A DNA stretch of 42,816 nt from Nostoc favosum CHAB5714 (GTDB taxonomy: Bacteria > Cyanobacteriota > Cyanobacteriia > Cyanobacteriales > Nostocaceae). The DNA lies in the NCBI RefSeq assembly GCF_020829495.1, contig NZ_JAIVFQ010000040.1, forward strand, positions 20,231-63,046, read 5' to 3'. The notes under the pieces are model-generated. The model was not told the origin of the DNA, made no database searches, and saw nothing but the letters and a program-made list of their open reading frames with translations. How positions within the stretch are numbered: the stretch's first letter is position 1; each line of letters opens with the position of its first letter. Positions 17,505 through 27,300 of this stretch are shown here, one piece after another. The position numbers and the translations under genes were made by a program.

Positions 17505-17633
17505 CTACGCACTTCTAGGACGGCTTTCATTAATAACCGATTTGTACAAGTTGGTGAGCAACTATGGTTATCGCTAACTCCAGAGAAAATTCACTTTTTT
17601 GACCCAGAAACTGAGTTAGCAATATTTCCCTAA
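17505..17633 (+). pseudogene. C-terminal remnant of a sugar ABC transporter ATPase (MalK/UgpC type)
   Basis: An open stretch without a start codon ends at TAA 17631-17633 and reads RFVQVGEQLWLSLTPEKIHF followed by FDPETELAIFP. This is the typical C-terminal tail (TOBE region) of MalK/UgpC-type import ATPases, where the end reads V.F.PEK.H.FDP.T. An in-frame stop lies just upstream at 17502-17504, and no Walker motifs are present anywhere near. I take it as the last 40 or so codons of a lost gene. It lies between the amidase palindrome and the stop of the DUF5615 gene. Confidence 0.7.
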
Positions 17634-17635
17634 TA

Positions 17636-18007
17636 CTATCCACGTCTAATTGGTAGAATACGCACTCTGGATTGGCTTTGATCAACAGTAACTAATGCGC
17701 CTGTCTCTAGTGAGGACTCAAACTGATTCAGGGCTGAAATGACTAGATTTTCGATACTCTTTGGCAAAACATCCTGGGTACGAACCTGAATGACACTGGG
17801 AGTATCGACACCTGTCGCAGCTAGCAAGGAACCGAAGTCTAAATCGTGAGTAAAGACGATATATCTATTAGTTCTTGCCCACTCCATAATTATTGAATCT
17901 TTCTCACGGGGATCGCCAACCGTAGACCAGTGGACAGCGTAAATATTGTACCTCTCAAAAACCGCAACCCAATCAGGGGAAAGGTTCATATCAATCAAAA
18001 TGTTCAT
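17636..18007 (-). CDS. DUF5615 PIN-like toxin candidate
   Basis: A 123-residue DUF5615 family protein with a PIN-like nuclease fold, thought to be the toxin of a type II toxin-antitoxin pair with DUF433. It has the N-terminal acidic motif LIDMNLSPDW (Asp6), the HWSTVGDPREKDSIIMEWAR helix and FTHDLDFG with two acidic residues, followed by PSVIQVRTQDVLP. Its ATG overlaps the DUF433 stop by four bases (ATGA type), so the two are translated together. A second pair of the same kind lies at 35826-36514 in this window; the two toxins are quite diverged. Target RNA or physiological role cannot be read from sequence. Confidence 0.88.
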   Translation of the reverse strand: MNILIDMNLSPDWVAVFERYNIYAVHWSTVGDPREKDSIIMEWARTNRYIVFTHDLDFGSLLAATGVDTPSVIQVRTQDVLPKSIENLVISALNQFESSLETGALVTVDQSQSRVRILPIRRG

Positions 18008-18234
18008 GCACTTCTAAGAGGGACTTCAATCTCTTCAGCCCGCCATGCAGCGTAGGCAAGTGCCTCATAGATGTCGGCTTCTTCGAGGTAGGGATATGCT
18101 TTGATAATCTCGCTATTACTATGTCCAGATGCCATTAAGCCGACGATAGTACCAACAGTGACACGCATTCCTCGAATACAGGGTTTGCCGCCCATCACTT
18201 CAGGATTACGAGTAATTCTAGTGAGATTTTGCAT
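18004..18234 (-). CDS. DUF433 antitoxin candidate
   Basis: A 76-residue DUF433 protein, a small winged-helix or HTH-like domain, the usual antitoxin partner of DUF5615. The signature is ITRNPEVMGGKPCIRGMRVT, then the helix pair MASGHSNSEIIKAYPYLEEADIYEALAYAAWRAEE (about residues 34-68). It is the first gene of the pair, as expected for an autoregulating antitoxin. The ATG at 18234 has no strong Shine-Dalgarno. Confidence 0.9.
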   Translation of the reverse strand: MQNLTRITRNPEVMGGKPCIRGMRVTVGTIVGLMASGHSNSEIIKAYPYLEEADIYEALAYAAWRAEEIEVPLRSA

Positions 18235-18256
18235 AATTTTTGTAGAATGGGAGTAA

Positions 18257-18409
18257 GGTTATAGGATTGAGAGTGATATTCCTGTGAAGTTAGACTCTGT
18301 ACAAAGTTTTAAATTACGCAGTCTAGGCTTAATTGAATTTAAAGGAAATGAAGTTCAATGCCTTTGTAATTTATATCGCCTTTATTTTCGAGAACACCTA
18401 TCCGAATGA
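18257..18409 (+). pseudogene. C-terminal remnant of an AAA-like domain protein
   Basis: An open stretch bounded by a stop at 18254-18256 and ending with TGA 18407-18409 reads PVKLDSVQSFKLRSLGLIEF, then KGNEVQCLCNLYRLYFREHL. This matches the end of the winged-helix part of cyanobacterial AAA-like (AAA_35) signalling proteins (FKLxSMGLVxxxGNxVxxxCxLYRxYF). The ATPase part is absent, so it is a decayed 3' fragment. The rest of 18235-18543 holds nothing I recognise. Confidence 0.6.
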
Positions 18410-18543
18410 TTACACCCAGCTTGAGACGATAAACCATCAATAATGAGTGGTAAAATAATTAGCGATCGCACCCCATCATACCTAATTTCACAAATGCGAC
18501 GCCGAGTAGCCCGCCGTAGGCATCGCACTCTTGTATCTTATTA

Positions 18544-19296
18544 CTAATTTGTAGAACTGCTAAAAGATAGTGCAGATGCTTCTACTAGATGTGGATGGTG
18601 GTGTTTCCAAAAACTTAAAATCTCTTCACCAACCTGTTGAGGATAGAAGTAGTGAAAAAAATGATATCCTTCTGGGCATTCCCAAAGTTTATCTTCTGGC
18701 TTCAACCAATTTAACCAGTCATGCAATGCAGTTGGGTTAACTATCGGATCACTCTTGCTACCACACACCATCATTGGCATAAAAACTCCACCCTTGGGTA
18801 AATCAACCAACTTAAATAAAGAGTGTGACGAGGGAGATTGTTCTAAATCTTTATCTAAGGCAGCTACTAACTTTTTAGTGGTGTGAGGCGGTTGATTTCC
18901 AAATAGACTGCGAACGCTGCTTGCTAAAACTAGCTCACGGCTGATGCTAAAAAGTTGTCGTTGAAAGTAATAGTGAGCGTGCCAATTGTTTGCCGGTTGA
19001 GCTGCTACAGCTAGCAAGGTGAGCGATCGCGCTTTTTGGGGAAATCGACGGGCAAAGGTTAAGGCGATCGCACCACCCATCCCATGACCTGCCAAATGCA
19101 CGGGGCGATCGCGCCATTCTAAAAACTCATATAGCAACTCCACAGCTTGATCTATGGAACTAGCTTCATCTTTGGTTTGCTGGTATTCCCACTGGGCGAC
19201 GCTTATATACCCAGATAAATATTCAAGTAATGGTTTATCAAAACGCTGCAAAACAGGACTCGCACTTAACCACAAAACATCAAATGACTCAGACAT
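18544..19296 (-). CDS. Alpha/beta-hydrolase fold protein lacking the nucleophile serine
   Basis: A 250-residue alpha/beta-hydrolase-fold protein. The nucleophile elbow reads HLAGHGMGGAIAL, so the G-x-S-x-G serine is Gly72. The acid (SKSDPIV, near 190) and histidine regions (EGYHFFHYFYPQ, near 222-233) are still recognisable. It has no signal peptide. The cap region (NNWHAHYYFQRQLFSISREL) is typical of a cyanobacterial subfamily whose substrate I do not know. Without a nucleophile it may be a binding protein or a pseudoenzyme, although the rest of the protein looks intact and under selection. It is followed upstream by a small inverted-repeat element and the flavodoxin gene, on the same strand. 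Confidence 0.82.
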   Translation of the reverse strand: MSESFDVLWLSASPVLQRFDKPLLEYLSGYISVAQWEYQQTKDEASSIDQAVELLYEFLEWRDRPVHLAGHGMGGAIALTFARRFPQKARSLTLLAVAAQPANNWHAHYYFQRQLFSISRELVLASSVRSLFGNQPPHTTKKLVAALDKDLEQSPSSHSLFKLVDLPKGGVFMPMMVCGSKSDPIVNPTALHDWLNWLKPEDKLWECPEGYHFFHYFYPQQVGEEILSFWKHHHPHLVEASALSFSSSTN

Positions 19297-19330
19297 AAAT
19301 ACCTATAACTTCTAAATTATCAATTTCAAC

Positions 19331-19456
19331 AGGACTTACGCAAAAATTGCCAAAAAGCTTAATTTCTCGAACCGCCATCTCTACGAGAGGCTTCTGCCAA
19401 CGCGCAGCGTCTCGTAGAGAAGAACGCCAATGATTCGTAGAGTGTGCGTAAGTCCT
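19331..19456. mobile_element. AGGACTTACGCA element, copy 1 (126 bp)
   Basis: Terminal inverted repeats AGGACTTACGCA and TGCGTAAGTCCT are exact over 12 bp. The interior is a mosaic of CTACGAGAGGC, GCGCAGCGTCTCGTAGAG pieces. Flanks TTTCAAC and ATTCAAT share 5 of 7 bases, so a decayed duplication is possible. A larger element with the same ends is at 34827-35208. It lies between the hydrolase and flavodoxin genes. Confidence 0.75.
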
Positions 19457-19492
19457 ATTCAATAAAGGTGCACAGTGGTGCGCCCCTAATCT

Positions 19493-20005
19493 CTACAAAC
19501 CAAATTCTCTTTTCAACTGAGCAACCCAAGTTTTAATTCGCTCGTCTGTTAGATCAGATTGACTACCTTCATCAAGTGCCAGCCCTACAAACTTGCCATT
19601 TTTCAAAGCTCTAGAATTCTCAAAGTCATAACCCTCAGTTGGCCAGTAGCCAACAGTTTTACCGCCTCGCTGGGAAATTTTTTCTTCTAGAATTCCCATT
19701 GCATCCTGGAAATTATCGGCATAGCCATATTGGTCTCCATCACCAAAATAGGCAACCAGCTTACCACTAAAATCTATTTCATCAAGATCGGGGAAAAAAC
19801 CTTCCCAATCGCTCTGAAGTTGACCAATATCCCAAGTGGGAGAGCCAATAATCAGCAATTCATACTCATCAAAGGTGGTAGCATCCGCCTCATAAATGGG
19901 ATGTAATGTTACAACCTCATCACCAAACTCATCCCGAATTTTTTCAGCATCAGATTCAGTGTTACCAGTTTGAGTCCCGTAGAACAGACCGATTTTTTTC
20001 GACAT
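19493..20005 (-). CDS. isiB: Flavodoxin (long-chain)
   Basis: A 170-residue FMN protein that replaces ferredoxin as electron carrier after photosystem I under iron limitation, feeding FNR and, in diazotrophs, nitrogenase. The phosphate loop GTQTGNTE (residues 10-17), the FMN-stacking Trp in SPTWDIGQLQSDW and Tyr in FGDGDQYGYADNF, and the roughly 20-residue insert of long-chain flavodoxins (GKTVGYWPTEGYDFENS) are all visible. Length fits Anabaena flavodoxin. The ATG at 20005 follows AGGTG. The AT-rich 300-bp upstream region has an inverted CTTATTGA/TCAATAAG pair, which may be a regulatory site; flavodoxin genes are typically Fur-repressed. Whether it is isiB or a second flavodoxin (fld) cannot be told from one copy. 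Confidence 0.95.
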   Translation of the reverse strand: MSKKIGLFYGTQTGNTESDAEKIRDEFGDEVVTLHPIYEADATTFDEYELLIIGSPTWDIGQLQSDWEGFFPDLDEIDFSGKLVAYFGDGDQYGYADNFQDAMGILEEKISQRGGKTVGYWPTEGYDFENSRALKNGKFVGLALDEGSQSDLTDERIKTWVAQLKREFGL

Positions 20006-20052
20006 ATTTTCACCTGATATATAGTTTTGCGATCGCCAGGATACCTATTTGC

Positions 20053-20098
20053 CTTATTGAAATATATTCTTACCTTAATGAATATCTATCTCAATAAG
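20053..20098 (-). promoter_or_regulatory. Possible operator region upstream of flavodoxin
   Basis: CTTATTGA at 20053-20060 and TCAATAAG at 20091-20098 form an inverted pair around AT-rich DNA, 48-93 bp upstream of the flavodoxin start; a third CTTATTGA lies at 20119. AT-rich imperfect palindromes are what Fur binds in cyanobacteria, but this is not a consensus Fur box. It is a suggestion only. Confidence 0.3.
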
Positions 20099-20322
20099 CC
20101 TGAAAATATCCTACCAGACTTATTGAAAGTTTTTATCATTTGATTTAAGTAAAATTTTGTAAAGTATTTCAGGGAATAAATCGAAAAGGCAGGCGGCGGT
20201 TCATTCAACCTCAACTTATTGTAAGTGCTTTACGATATCCTCACACAATATTCCAGGCTGTTACTGATTTAAAAATATACATCGGTAAAGGAAGCTAGAG
20301 AAAGTAAATTTTTTGTGCATTT

Positions 20323-20625
20323 ATGAAATTAATCCAAATACTAAAAGTAGCTGTAATTCCTGTTTTGACTGTATTGAGCTTGTTGTCTGCATCAAATAAA
20401 GTACTAGCTGACTACTTAAATAGTCAGGGTTCAGGAGGTAATTACCGTTATGAATTATGGTCTAGCGATGATAATAGTCATTACTATTTGAAAATCTGGT
20501 CATCTGAAGCAAGTCCAAACAGTGACGCATACTCCACAAGTAGAGGATTCACCTCTACTAGGGAAGCTCTAATTTATTTTGATTGCAATTACGCCCAGAG
20601 AAGTTTACCAGAATGCCCTCGATGA
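20323..20625 (+). CDS. Small secreted protein of unknown function
   Basis: A 100-residue protein with a clear Sec signal peptide: basic start MKLIQILKV, hydrophobic core AVIPVLTVLSLLSAS, probable cleavage after VLA (about residue 30). The mature part (about 70 residues) is rich in Ser, Tyr and Trp with a repeated Y-x-L-x-I/W-SS pattern (YRYELWSSDDNSHYYLKIWS), suggesting a short beta-sheet protein, and two Cys (CNY and ECPR) that could form a disulfide in the periplasm. I do not recognise a family. It stands alone; 20006-20322 upstream holds the flavodoxin promoter region and no gene. Confidence 0.72.
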   Translation: MKLIQILKVAVIPVLTVLSLLSASNKVLADYLNSQGSGGNYRYELWSSDDNSHYYLKIWSSEASPNSDAYSTSRGFTSTREALIYFDCNYAQRSLPECPR

Positions 20626-20661
20626 GAATTTTGAACCCCGCTCAAAGCATTGTAGGAGCGT

Positions 20662-20799
20662 TATATCATGTCCGCCAAATTATCCATAATAAAAGAACCC
20701 CACCCCCAACCCCTCCCCGCTCTTCAGGAGGGGAGACAAAGCAAAGCTTTGGCTCTTTGGGGTTCCAGGTATTATGCTTAATTATCCGGACATCATATT
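20662..20799. mobile_element. ATATCATGT-type element, copy B
   Basis: The left end TATATCATGTCCGCCAAATT and the right end TTAATTATCCGGACATCATA are imperfect inverted repeats, followed inward by CCATAATA/TATTATG. The inside carries a GAACCCCACCCCCAACCCCT / GGAGGGGAG...TTTGGGGTTC hairpin set. Very similar to 41834-41973. No gene is supported here. Confidence 0.8.
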
Positions 20800-20941
20800 A
20801 GTTATAGCAATCCTATTTTATTTCTAAAAATTATCAGTTTCCAGATGCCCGGCTTCCCCAATAAATCGGGTATCTAACTTTTCACAAATGATTTAAGATT
20901 AAGCTGATATGCGTCTAAATTATATAAACATTCTTTATAAT

Positions 20942-21250
20942 CGTTGACGGTTGACGGTCAACAGTCATCAGTCATCAGGTAAATGTACAAGTTAAATGCG
21001 TAACAGCTTACTATATTCTTTCTTTAGTAGTATTTTAAATTTCTAATTTATAAATATAAACTATCTATATTTTTGGTCAATTGTTAATACTTTGAGCAAA
21101 CTACAGAGGCAAAAGTGAAAGCCTACTTTTCTTCCGATAGTTGGGCGGTTGGTCAACATAATTCGTAGCTCGTAATTAAAAAATTCAATTACGAATTACG
21201 AATTACGAATTACGTTAGCGCAGCGTTAGCGAGTCCACGAGCGTCATTAC
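20942..21250. repeat. Short repeats in the 3' flank of the nucleotidyltransferase gene
   Basis: GTTGACGGTTGACGGTCAAC, CAGTCAT repeats (20942-20977) and, at 21184-21250, three ATTACGA copies followed by GTTAGCGCAGCGTTAGCGAG. The last motif is also at 15855-15895 and inverted at 24110-24190. Otherwise 20802-21250 is AT-rich without genes. Confidence 0.7.
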
Positions 21251-21253
21251 AAA

Positions 21254-23782
21254 TTACGCTTCGGCGGGTTGATATTCTTGTTGTCTTTCCACAAAAGTCT
21301 GGACACGGGTGCGGTAGTTTCTCACAGTCTCATCTACCCATTCGCGATCGTTGCTATTTGCATACAAATGCACTAGTGGTTCGCTGGCATCTGGTAAAAC
21401 TAACAGCCAACTGTCATCGTAGGGTTGACAAATTTTCACTCCATCAATGAGTTCTAGGTTTTGAGCTGGATGAGTTTCCACCAAGTAACGCATCAAAGCA
21501 CCCTTAGCTGTCCACGGGCAGCGTATTGTATAAGTTTTGTGAATTACACGGGGCAATTCTGACCGCGCAGCAGCAAGCGATCGCTCCTGTATAGTCAACA
21601 TCTCAATTATCTTCGCAATGCAGAACATAGAATCAAATCCCGGATGCAGTTGCGGGAAAATAAAACCAGTATCTCCACTACCTCCTATTACCACATTCGG
21701 GTTTTTTTGACAAGCCTCCATTAAAGCTGTGGGGTTGGCTTTAGTGCGAATCACTCTGCCATCGTGGCGGCGGGCGACTTGTTCAATGGCACTGGAAGCA
21801 TGAACTGGCACTACTACCGTTCCTCTGGGGTTAGCCGTCAGAATCATGTCTACCATCAGTGCAGTTAAAGTTTCCCCACGAATTGGGTAGCCTGATTCAT
21901 CAACTAAAATCAGTTGTTCTCCATTAGCCGTGACTTGCACACCAAAGTTAGCTTTCAATGCCTCTACTACATGACCTAACTGAGTCAGCAGTCCTTCTCG
22001 GTCAGTTACTGACATCGCCGTTTTATTGACACTGGCATTCAGCACCACTGCATCAGCACCAAATTTATCCAACATTTGGGGTAAAACTGCCCCCGATACG
22101 GCATAAACATAGTCAATCACCACTTTTGCTCTGCTGTTGCGGAGTGTATGAACATGCAATAGTTTTTCAAAAGCAGTACAGTAGCGGTCATTCACTTGGC
22201 TGGGGTAAGACACATCGCCAATTTCATGGATTAGCGCCCGCCGCATATCCTCCTTAAAGTAAGCCCCTTCAATTTTCTTTTCCAGGGCTTTGGTGATATT
22301 AATGCCCTTGGCATCCATGAATTCAATCAAAATGTAGTCAGGGCGATCGGGGTGTACCCGCACATGGATACCACCAGTTACCGACATTGTGGGTATAACG
22401 GTGCGGGCAATGGGGATAGCTGTAGCATCGAGGTTTTGAATATCAATACCTACTGACATCAAACCAGCAATAAGCGATCGCGTCACCATCCGAGAGATAT
22501 TACGCTGGTCACGGGAAACCGTTACCTTAGAGCCTGGTTTTAAGGTAGAACCGTAAGCAGCTCCCAATTTCACGGCGAATTCTGGGGTGATGTCGATATT
22601 AGCTAATCCTTGGACACCACGTTGCCCGAATAAATTCCGTTGGGCGGTGTTCCCCCAAATTAAGTTAATGTTTAAAACTGCCCCTGACTCAATCTTTTTA
22701 CTGGGCCAAACGCGCACACCGGGGCTAATTTGGGCTTCTTCTCCCACCGTGGAAAGCGAACCCACAACAGCAGCTTCTAATACTTGAGCGCGGCGGTCTA
22801 CACGAGCGCCACGGGAAATTACACAAGCAGAAAGATGTGCTTCATCGCCAATAAATGCCCCATTCCACACTATCGGACGTTTGAGATTCGCATCAGCGCC
22901 AATAGTGACATTATCGCCAATTACAGTTCCTGCCTCAATTTGTACTCTTGCACCGATGCGGCAATTATCACCAATCACTACTGGGGTTTCAATCACAGCC
23001 GTCTGGTCAATGTAAGTATTTTGACCAACCCATAATTCATGGGAAACTTCTTTGTAGGCACAATCTAGTTGCACTTTCCGATCTAAGGCGTCATACTGAG
23101 CCTCACGATAGGCATCTAAGTGACCGACATCACACCAGTAACCTTGAGCAATGTAACCATACAGGGCTACATCTTTTGCTAGTAACAAAGGGAATAAGTC
23201 TTTGGAAAAGTCACATTCAACGTTTGCTGGCAGATATTCTAAAACTTCTGGTTCGAGAATGTAAGTGCCAGTATTGACGGTATCAGAAAAAATTTCACTA
23301 CTAGAGGGTTTTTCTAAAAATCGCCGAATTCGTCCTTCCTTATCGGTAATCACCACCCCAAACTCAATCGGGTTAGGAACCCTGGTCAAAATCAAAGTAG
23401 CTTTTGACTTATTCTGTTTGTGAAATGCGATCGCTGCCGTGAGGTCAAAATCTGTTATGCTATCACCGCTAATGACTAAAAAGGTTTCATCAAGAAGTTC
23501 AGCAATGTTTTTCACACAGCCTGCTGTACCCAGAGGCTGATCTTCTTCGACGGCGTATGTCATCTGAACGCCAAAATCACTGCCATCTTGAAAATAGTCT
23601 CGCAAGACATCAGGTAAATAATGTAATGTCGCAATAACTTCTGTAATTTGATGTCGTTTGAGGAGATTGATAATATGTTCGGCTATTGGTCGATTAAGGA
23701 TCGGCACCATCGGTTTAGGCAGATCGCAAGTTAACGGGCGAAGCCGCGTTCCCGAACCCCCCGCCATTAGTACTGCACGCAT
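21254..23782 (-). CDS. mpg: Mannose-1-phosphate guanylyltransferase-type nucleotidyltransferase fused to a degenerate phosphohexomutase domain
   Basis: An 842-residue fusion. Residues 1-235 are a sugar-1-phosphate nucleotidyltransferase: GGSGTRLRPLT (8-18), LPKPMVPI, SGDSITDFD with metal-binding Asp, FGVVITD, EKP and VNTGTYI. Residues 250-370 are left-handed beta-helix hexapeptide repeats (VIGDNCRIGARVQIEAGTVI). Residues 375-830 have the phosphomannomutase/phosphoglucomutase fold, but the TASHNP serine loop reads MSVTGGIHVRVHP and the DGDxDR metal loop reads GGSGDTGFIF, so catalysis is unlikely. Cyanobacterial proteins of this layout are annotated mannose-1-phosphate guanylyltransferase (Mpg) and linked to cell-envelope polysaccharide. 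A strong AAGGAGGA precedes the ATG at 23782. The nucleotide specificity is inferred. Confidence 0.88.
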   Translation of the reverse strand: MRAVLMAGGSGTRLRPLTCDLPKPMVPILNRPIAEHIINLLKRHQITEVIATLHYLPDVLRDYFQDGSDFGVQMTYAVEEDQPLGTAGCVKNIAELLDETFLVISGDSITDFDLTAAIAFHKQNKSKATLILTRVPNPIEFGVVITDKEGRIRRFLEKPSSSEIFSDTVNTGTYILEPEVLEYLPANVECDFSKDLFPLLLAKDVALYGYIAQGYWCDVGHLDAYREAQYDALDRKVQLDCAYKEVSHELWVGQNTYIDQTAVIETPVVIGDNCRIGARVQIEAGTVIGDNVTIGADANLKRPIVWNGAFIGDEAHLSACVISRGARVDRRAQVLEAAVVGSLSTVGEEAQISPGVRVWPSKKIESGAVLNINLIWGNTAQRNLFGQRGVQGLANIDITPEFAVKLGAAYGSTLKPGSKVTVSRDQRNISRMVTRSLIAGLMSVGIDIQNLDATAIPIARTVIPTMSVTGGIHVRVHPDRPDYILIEFMDAKGINITKALEKKIEGAYFKEDMRRALIHEIGDVSYPSQVNDRYCTAFEKLLHVHTLRNSRAKVVIDYVYAVSGAVLPQMLDKFGADAVVLNASVNKTAMSVTDREGLLTQLGHVVEALKANFGVQVTANGEQLILVDESGYPIRGETLTALMVDMILTANPRGTVVVPVHASSAIEQVARRHDGRVIRTKANPTALMEACQKNPNVVIGGSGDTGFIFPQLHPGFDSMFCIAKIIEMLTIQERSLAAARSELPRVIHKTYTIRCPWTAKGALMRYLVETHPAQNLELIDGVKICQPYDDSWLLVLPDASEPLVHLYANSNDREWVDETVRNYRTRVQTFVERQQEYQPAEA

Positions 23783-24109
23783 AAATCCTCCTTAACTAGT
23801 TACAGCCTTCGCTGCTTGAAAACGTATCAGATATATTTTCTTCTTCTTTCTCTAGTCTCCTATGGATATCGATATTTGAGGAACTTCCACAAGATGCATT
23901 ACCGCAAGGCGGAAGTCACTCATTCAAAAATCAAAAGTCAAAAGTTTTGTAGATCAAGGCTTTTGCAAGTTTTAAAATGGTAGCTTGATAATAGGCAGGG
24001 GGTGGGGTTCAGTACCTACTCAACCGAGAACCGCTTGATCACAAGTACATTCATAAGTAAAGTAAGTTAGCTGCTGATTTTTCCATTATTCTGACCAAAT
24101 AATTACTAA

Positions 24110-24190
24110 TTCGTAATGACGCTCGTTCCGACGCTCGTTCCTCGCTAACGCTGCGCTATCGCTACCGCTACGCTAACGTAATTCGTAATT
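24110..24190. repeat. Inverted copy of the ATTACGA/CGTTAGCG repeat
   Basis: TTCGTAATGACGCTCG and ACGCTAACGTAATTCG frame CGCTAACGCTGCGCTATCGC pieces. It is the reverse-oriented relative of 21184-21250 and 15855-15895. The remainder of 23783-24375 shows no gene. Confidence 0.7.
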
Positions 24191-24375
24191 AAAGGTACAG
24201 AGCAACTAACTAAAGTTTATGGAGACAAATAAATTTATTCCTTATTTCAGAGCAAGCGACTTCAGTCGTGGGGTAATAATTACGAACTTGTACTGAGCGT
24301 AGCCGAAGTATTACGAATTATAAATTACGAATTATTTTGACTCCTGAATTCTGACTTTGACTAAGTTTCAAAAGA

Positions 24376-27300
24376 TTAATTTGGCTTACCTGTAATCGTG
24401 AATGCTGCCCAATAGTAAGGATGATTATAAAGATTTTTATCTGATGCCATTTTCCTATTTCTATATAGTTGTGTAGCTAAATAAGTTTGAATTCGCAATT
24501 CTTCAGGATGCAAATTATTTAAGACATCTTCATACCATTTTGTCAGTTCTCCAGCAGTTAGTTCTTTCAGCCATCGCGTTGCTTCAGCTAAGGCAATAAC
24601 TGCTGATTTATTGGGCTGTAATCGTCGGTAAAACTCTATCATCACCAAGGCACTAGCTGAAGATTCTACACTCCAGAGAGTACTCATTACATGAGGAACG
24701 CCCTGACTCACAAAACCAGTCACTAAACTTACATATTCGCTGCTGATAGTGTGGTTGCTAGTACTTAAATTTTCACAAGCGGAGAGGGTAATAAGGTTGT
24801 AACTCGCTAGATTTTGTTGGCAGATTTCAGCTAGAGTAATTTTGTCTTCACCGGCTAATGCTAATTCTGAGTTTTTGGGTTCAATTAAATTATTAGTGAC
24901 ATGACCAGTAAAATGTAAGATATTGTAATTATCAAATAAGGCGTTTTCAACAATATTTTTTGTAGCTTCTGAACCCTGAATTCTTTGGATATTATTGAAC
25001 ATCTGGCTAACAACTTCCGACTCAAGTTTGGCAAATTTGAGTGTGGGATAACCTGTATTCTCTGGATGTTCAATACTGAGCAATAATTGATTTTGCCATT
25101 GCCAGATATCCTCAGTTCTTATTGATAAACCTATTTGGGCACTAGGTAGATAGGTAACGCTGAAATTTGACTCCACATTCGGCAATTCTTCCGGCGATGG
25201 GGAAGGAAGATGGAAAAGGGTATGAATTGGCAATCTGTACAAGTCACGGTGAGGAATTAAAACTAGTTGGGTGATGCCTTCGAGTTCCTGTGCAATTGTA
25301 GAAATATTCAGGATTTCATACAGTTGCAATAGCTTCTGTTCCATATCAACTCGCCAAGAATGCTGGCTTTTACTTTCTTTATCTTGGGCAGTGCTGCGAT
25401 ATTCTTGGTATTGTTGATGCCAATCTTCTAGCCAATTTTCAAATTCAATTAGGCGTTGTACTGCTTCGGGTAGAGGTAATTCATTTAGACGGATAGCGTC
25501 TTCTCCTAAAGGTATTGCCCCAGTATCTTGCACGGGTGTAAAGAGGAGGATGGGTGATGGCGCTTGGTCTTTGAGAATAAATGTGTGTAAGGCGACTGGA
25601 CTAATATGCCAGTAAATAATTGCTGTTGTGGGATTGAATAGTTGTTGAATTGCGCCATAATAAGGCGAGTAAATATTATCATTCCAGCCATAAAGCAGCC
25701 AGTTTAAACAAGCATTTTTGCCTTGTTCGGCAATTTCCCAGGCTTCAACTAAATCACCAGACTCTACGGCTAAATCAACTGCTAATTGATCAAAGCCTGC
25801 AAATTTCAGGGCTAACTGTTTTTTACTTTCGTCTGAACGAGTTTCTTCACTCAGTAATTGTTGCAATAAATCTGTACCGCGTTGCAGCAATTCTTGAACT
25901 TGTGTTGTTTGTCCCAAACCCATCAGCACTTTGCTTAGAGATTGCAAAACCTCTAGGTGCAGCTGGGGAAAATATTCTAGTGTGAGGGTTAACAGCGCCT
26001 GATGATACTCAGATGCAGCTTTGCGCCAATAATCGCGGGGATTAGTATTTTTTTTGCCTTGGTCGTAATAAGTATTAGCGATCGCAAAATGCAATCTACC
26101 CCAACCTTCTGGGTGGGTATCTGTCCGCAGATGCTTTAACCCTTCCTCGTAGCTGGCTAATTTCCCCTCGTAGCCGCCCTGTTGTAAGGCGGGATTTGTC
26201 GCTGTTATACTACTCGACATCTGCAATGCCTCAGCATTGACTAAATGACCGATCGCAGTTCCCCTACCAATCCAAGCTTCCCAATAATCTTGTTTAATTT
26301 GCAAAGCCTTGTCATAACAGGCGATCGCTTCAGCAAATTGTTCTAAATAAAACAATGCTACTGCCTGATTATACCAAGCTAAGTGGAAGTCGGGTTTAAT
26401 GGCGATCGTTTGTTGATAGGAGGCGATCGCTTCTTGTCTACGTCCTAAGTTGTCTAACGCTATACCTCGGTTGTACCAAGCTAAGTAGAAGTCGGATTGA
26501 ACTGACAGTGCTTTATCCCAGGAGGCGATTGCTTCTGACCATCTTCCTAAATTAAACAGCACTACACCCCGATCTATCCAAACTTCGTGATACTCTGGGT
26601 TAATTTCTAGTGCTTTGTCGTAAGATATAATCGCTTCTGTAAATTGTTCGCTTACAGCTAGGGCTATGCCACGGTGATACCAGTTTTCTTGGTCTTCTGG
26701 TTCCAAATGTAGCGCTTGGTCATAACTAGAAATAGCTTCCGGTAGCCAACCTAATTTCAGCAGCGCCAAACCCTTACTAGACCAAGCTTCTTGGTAGTCT
26801 GGCTTGATTTCTATGGCTTTGTCAAAAGAAGCGATCGCTTCTTCAAAGTATCCTAGTTCTCCGAGAGTTCCACCGCGATTATACCAAGCTTTGTAGAAGT
26901 CGGGTTTTAGTTGTGTGGCGGTTTCGTAAGATGCGATCGCTTCATCAAAACGTTCTAAATGGAACAGCGTCAAGCCTCGGTTAAACCAATACTCTGAGAA
27001 TTTTGGTTGAAGTTTGATGGCTTGGTCATAAGATGCGATCGCGCCTAACAAATCACCTGTTTTCGCTTGGCTTAGACCTTGGTAAAACCACCCTTGAGCC
27101 TGGGTAACAGGATCATCGCCATGTCGCTCAATTATACCAGGGGAATTGCTGCTTTGAACTGCCAAATTAGAAGCAAGTTGTTGGACTAAATTGGTACTTT
27201 GATCCAATCTCACCCACAACTCATCTAATGTATTAGCCACATTTGGCTCTAAATTTGTCAAAGTGTTATCCCAGGTTTCCACTGAGGGAGAAGTTGTTAA

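Noticed and set aside
20583..20801. 72-residue plus-strand open frame after the secreted protein
   Set aside because: It overlaps the real gene's end and is mostly the inverted-repeat element 20662-20799.
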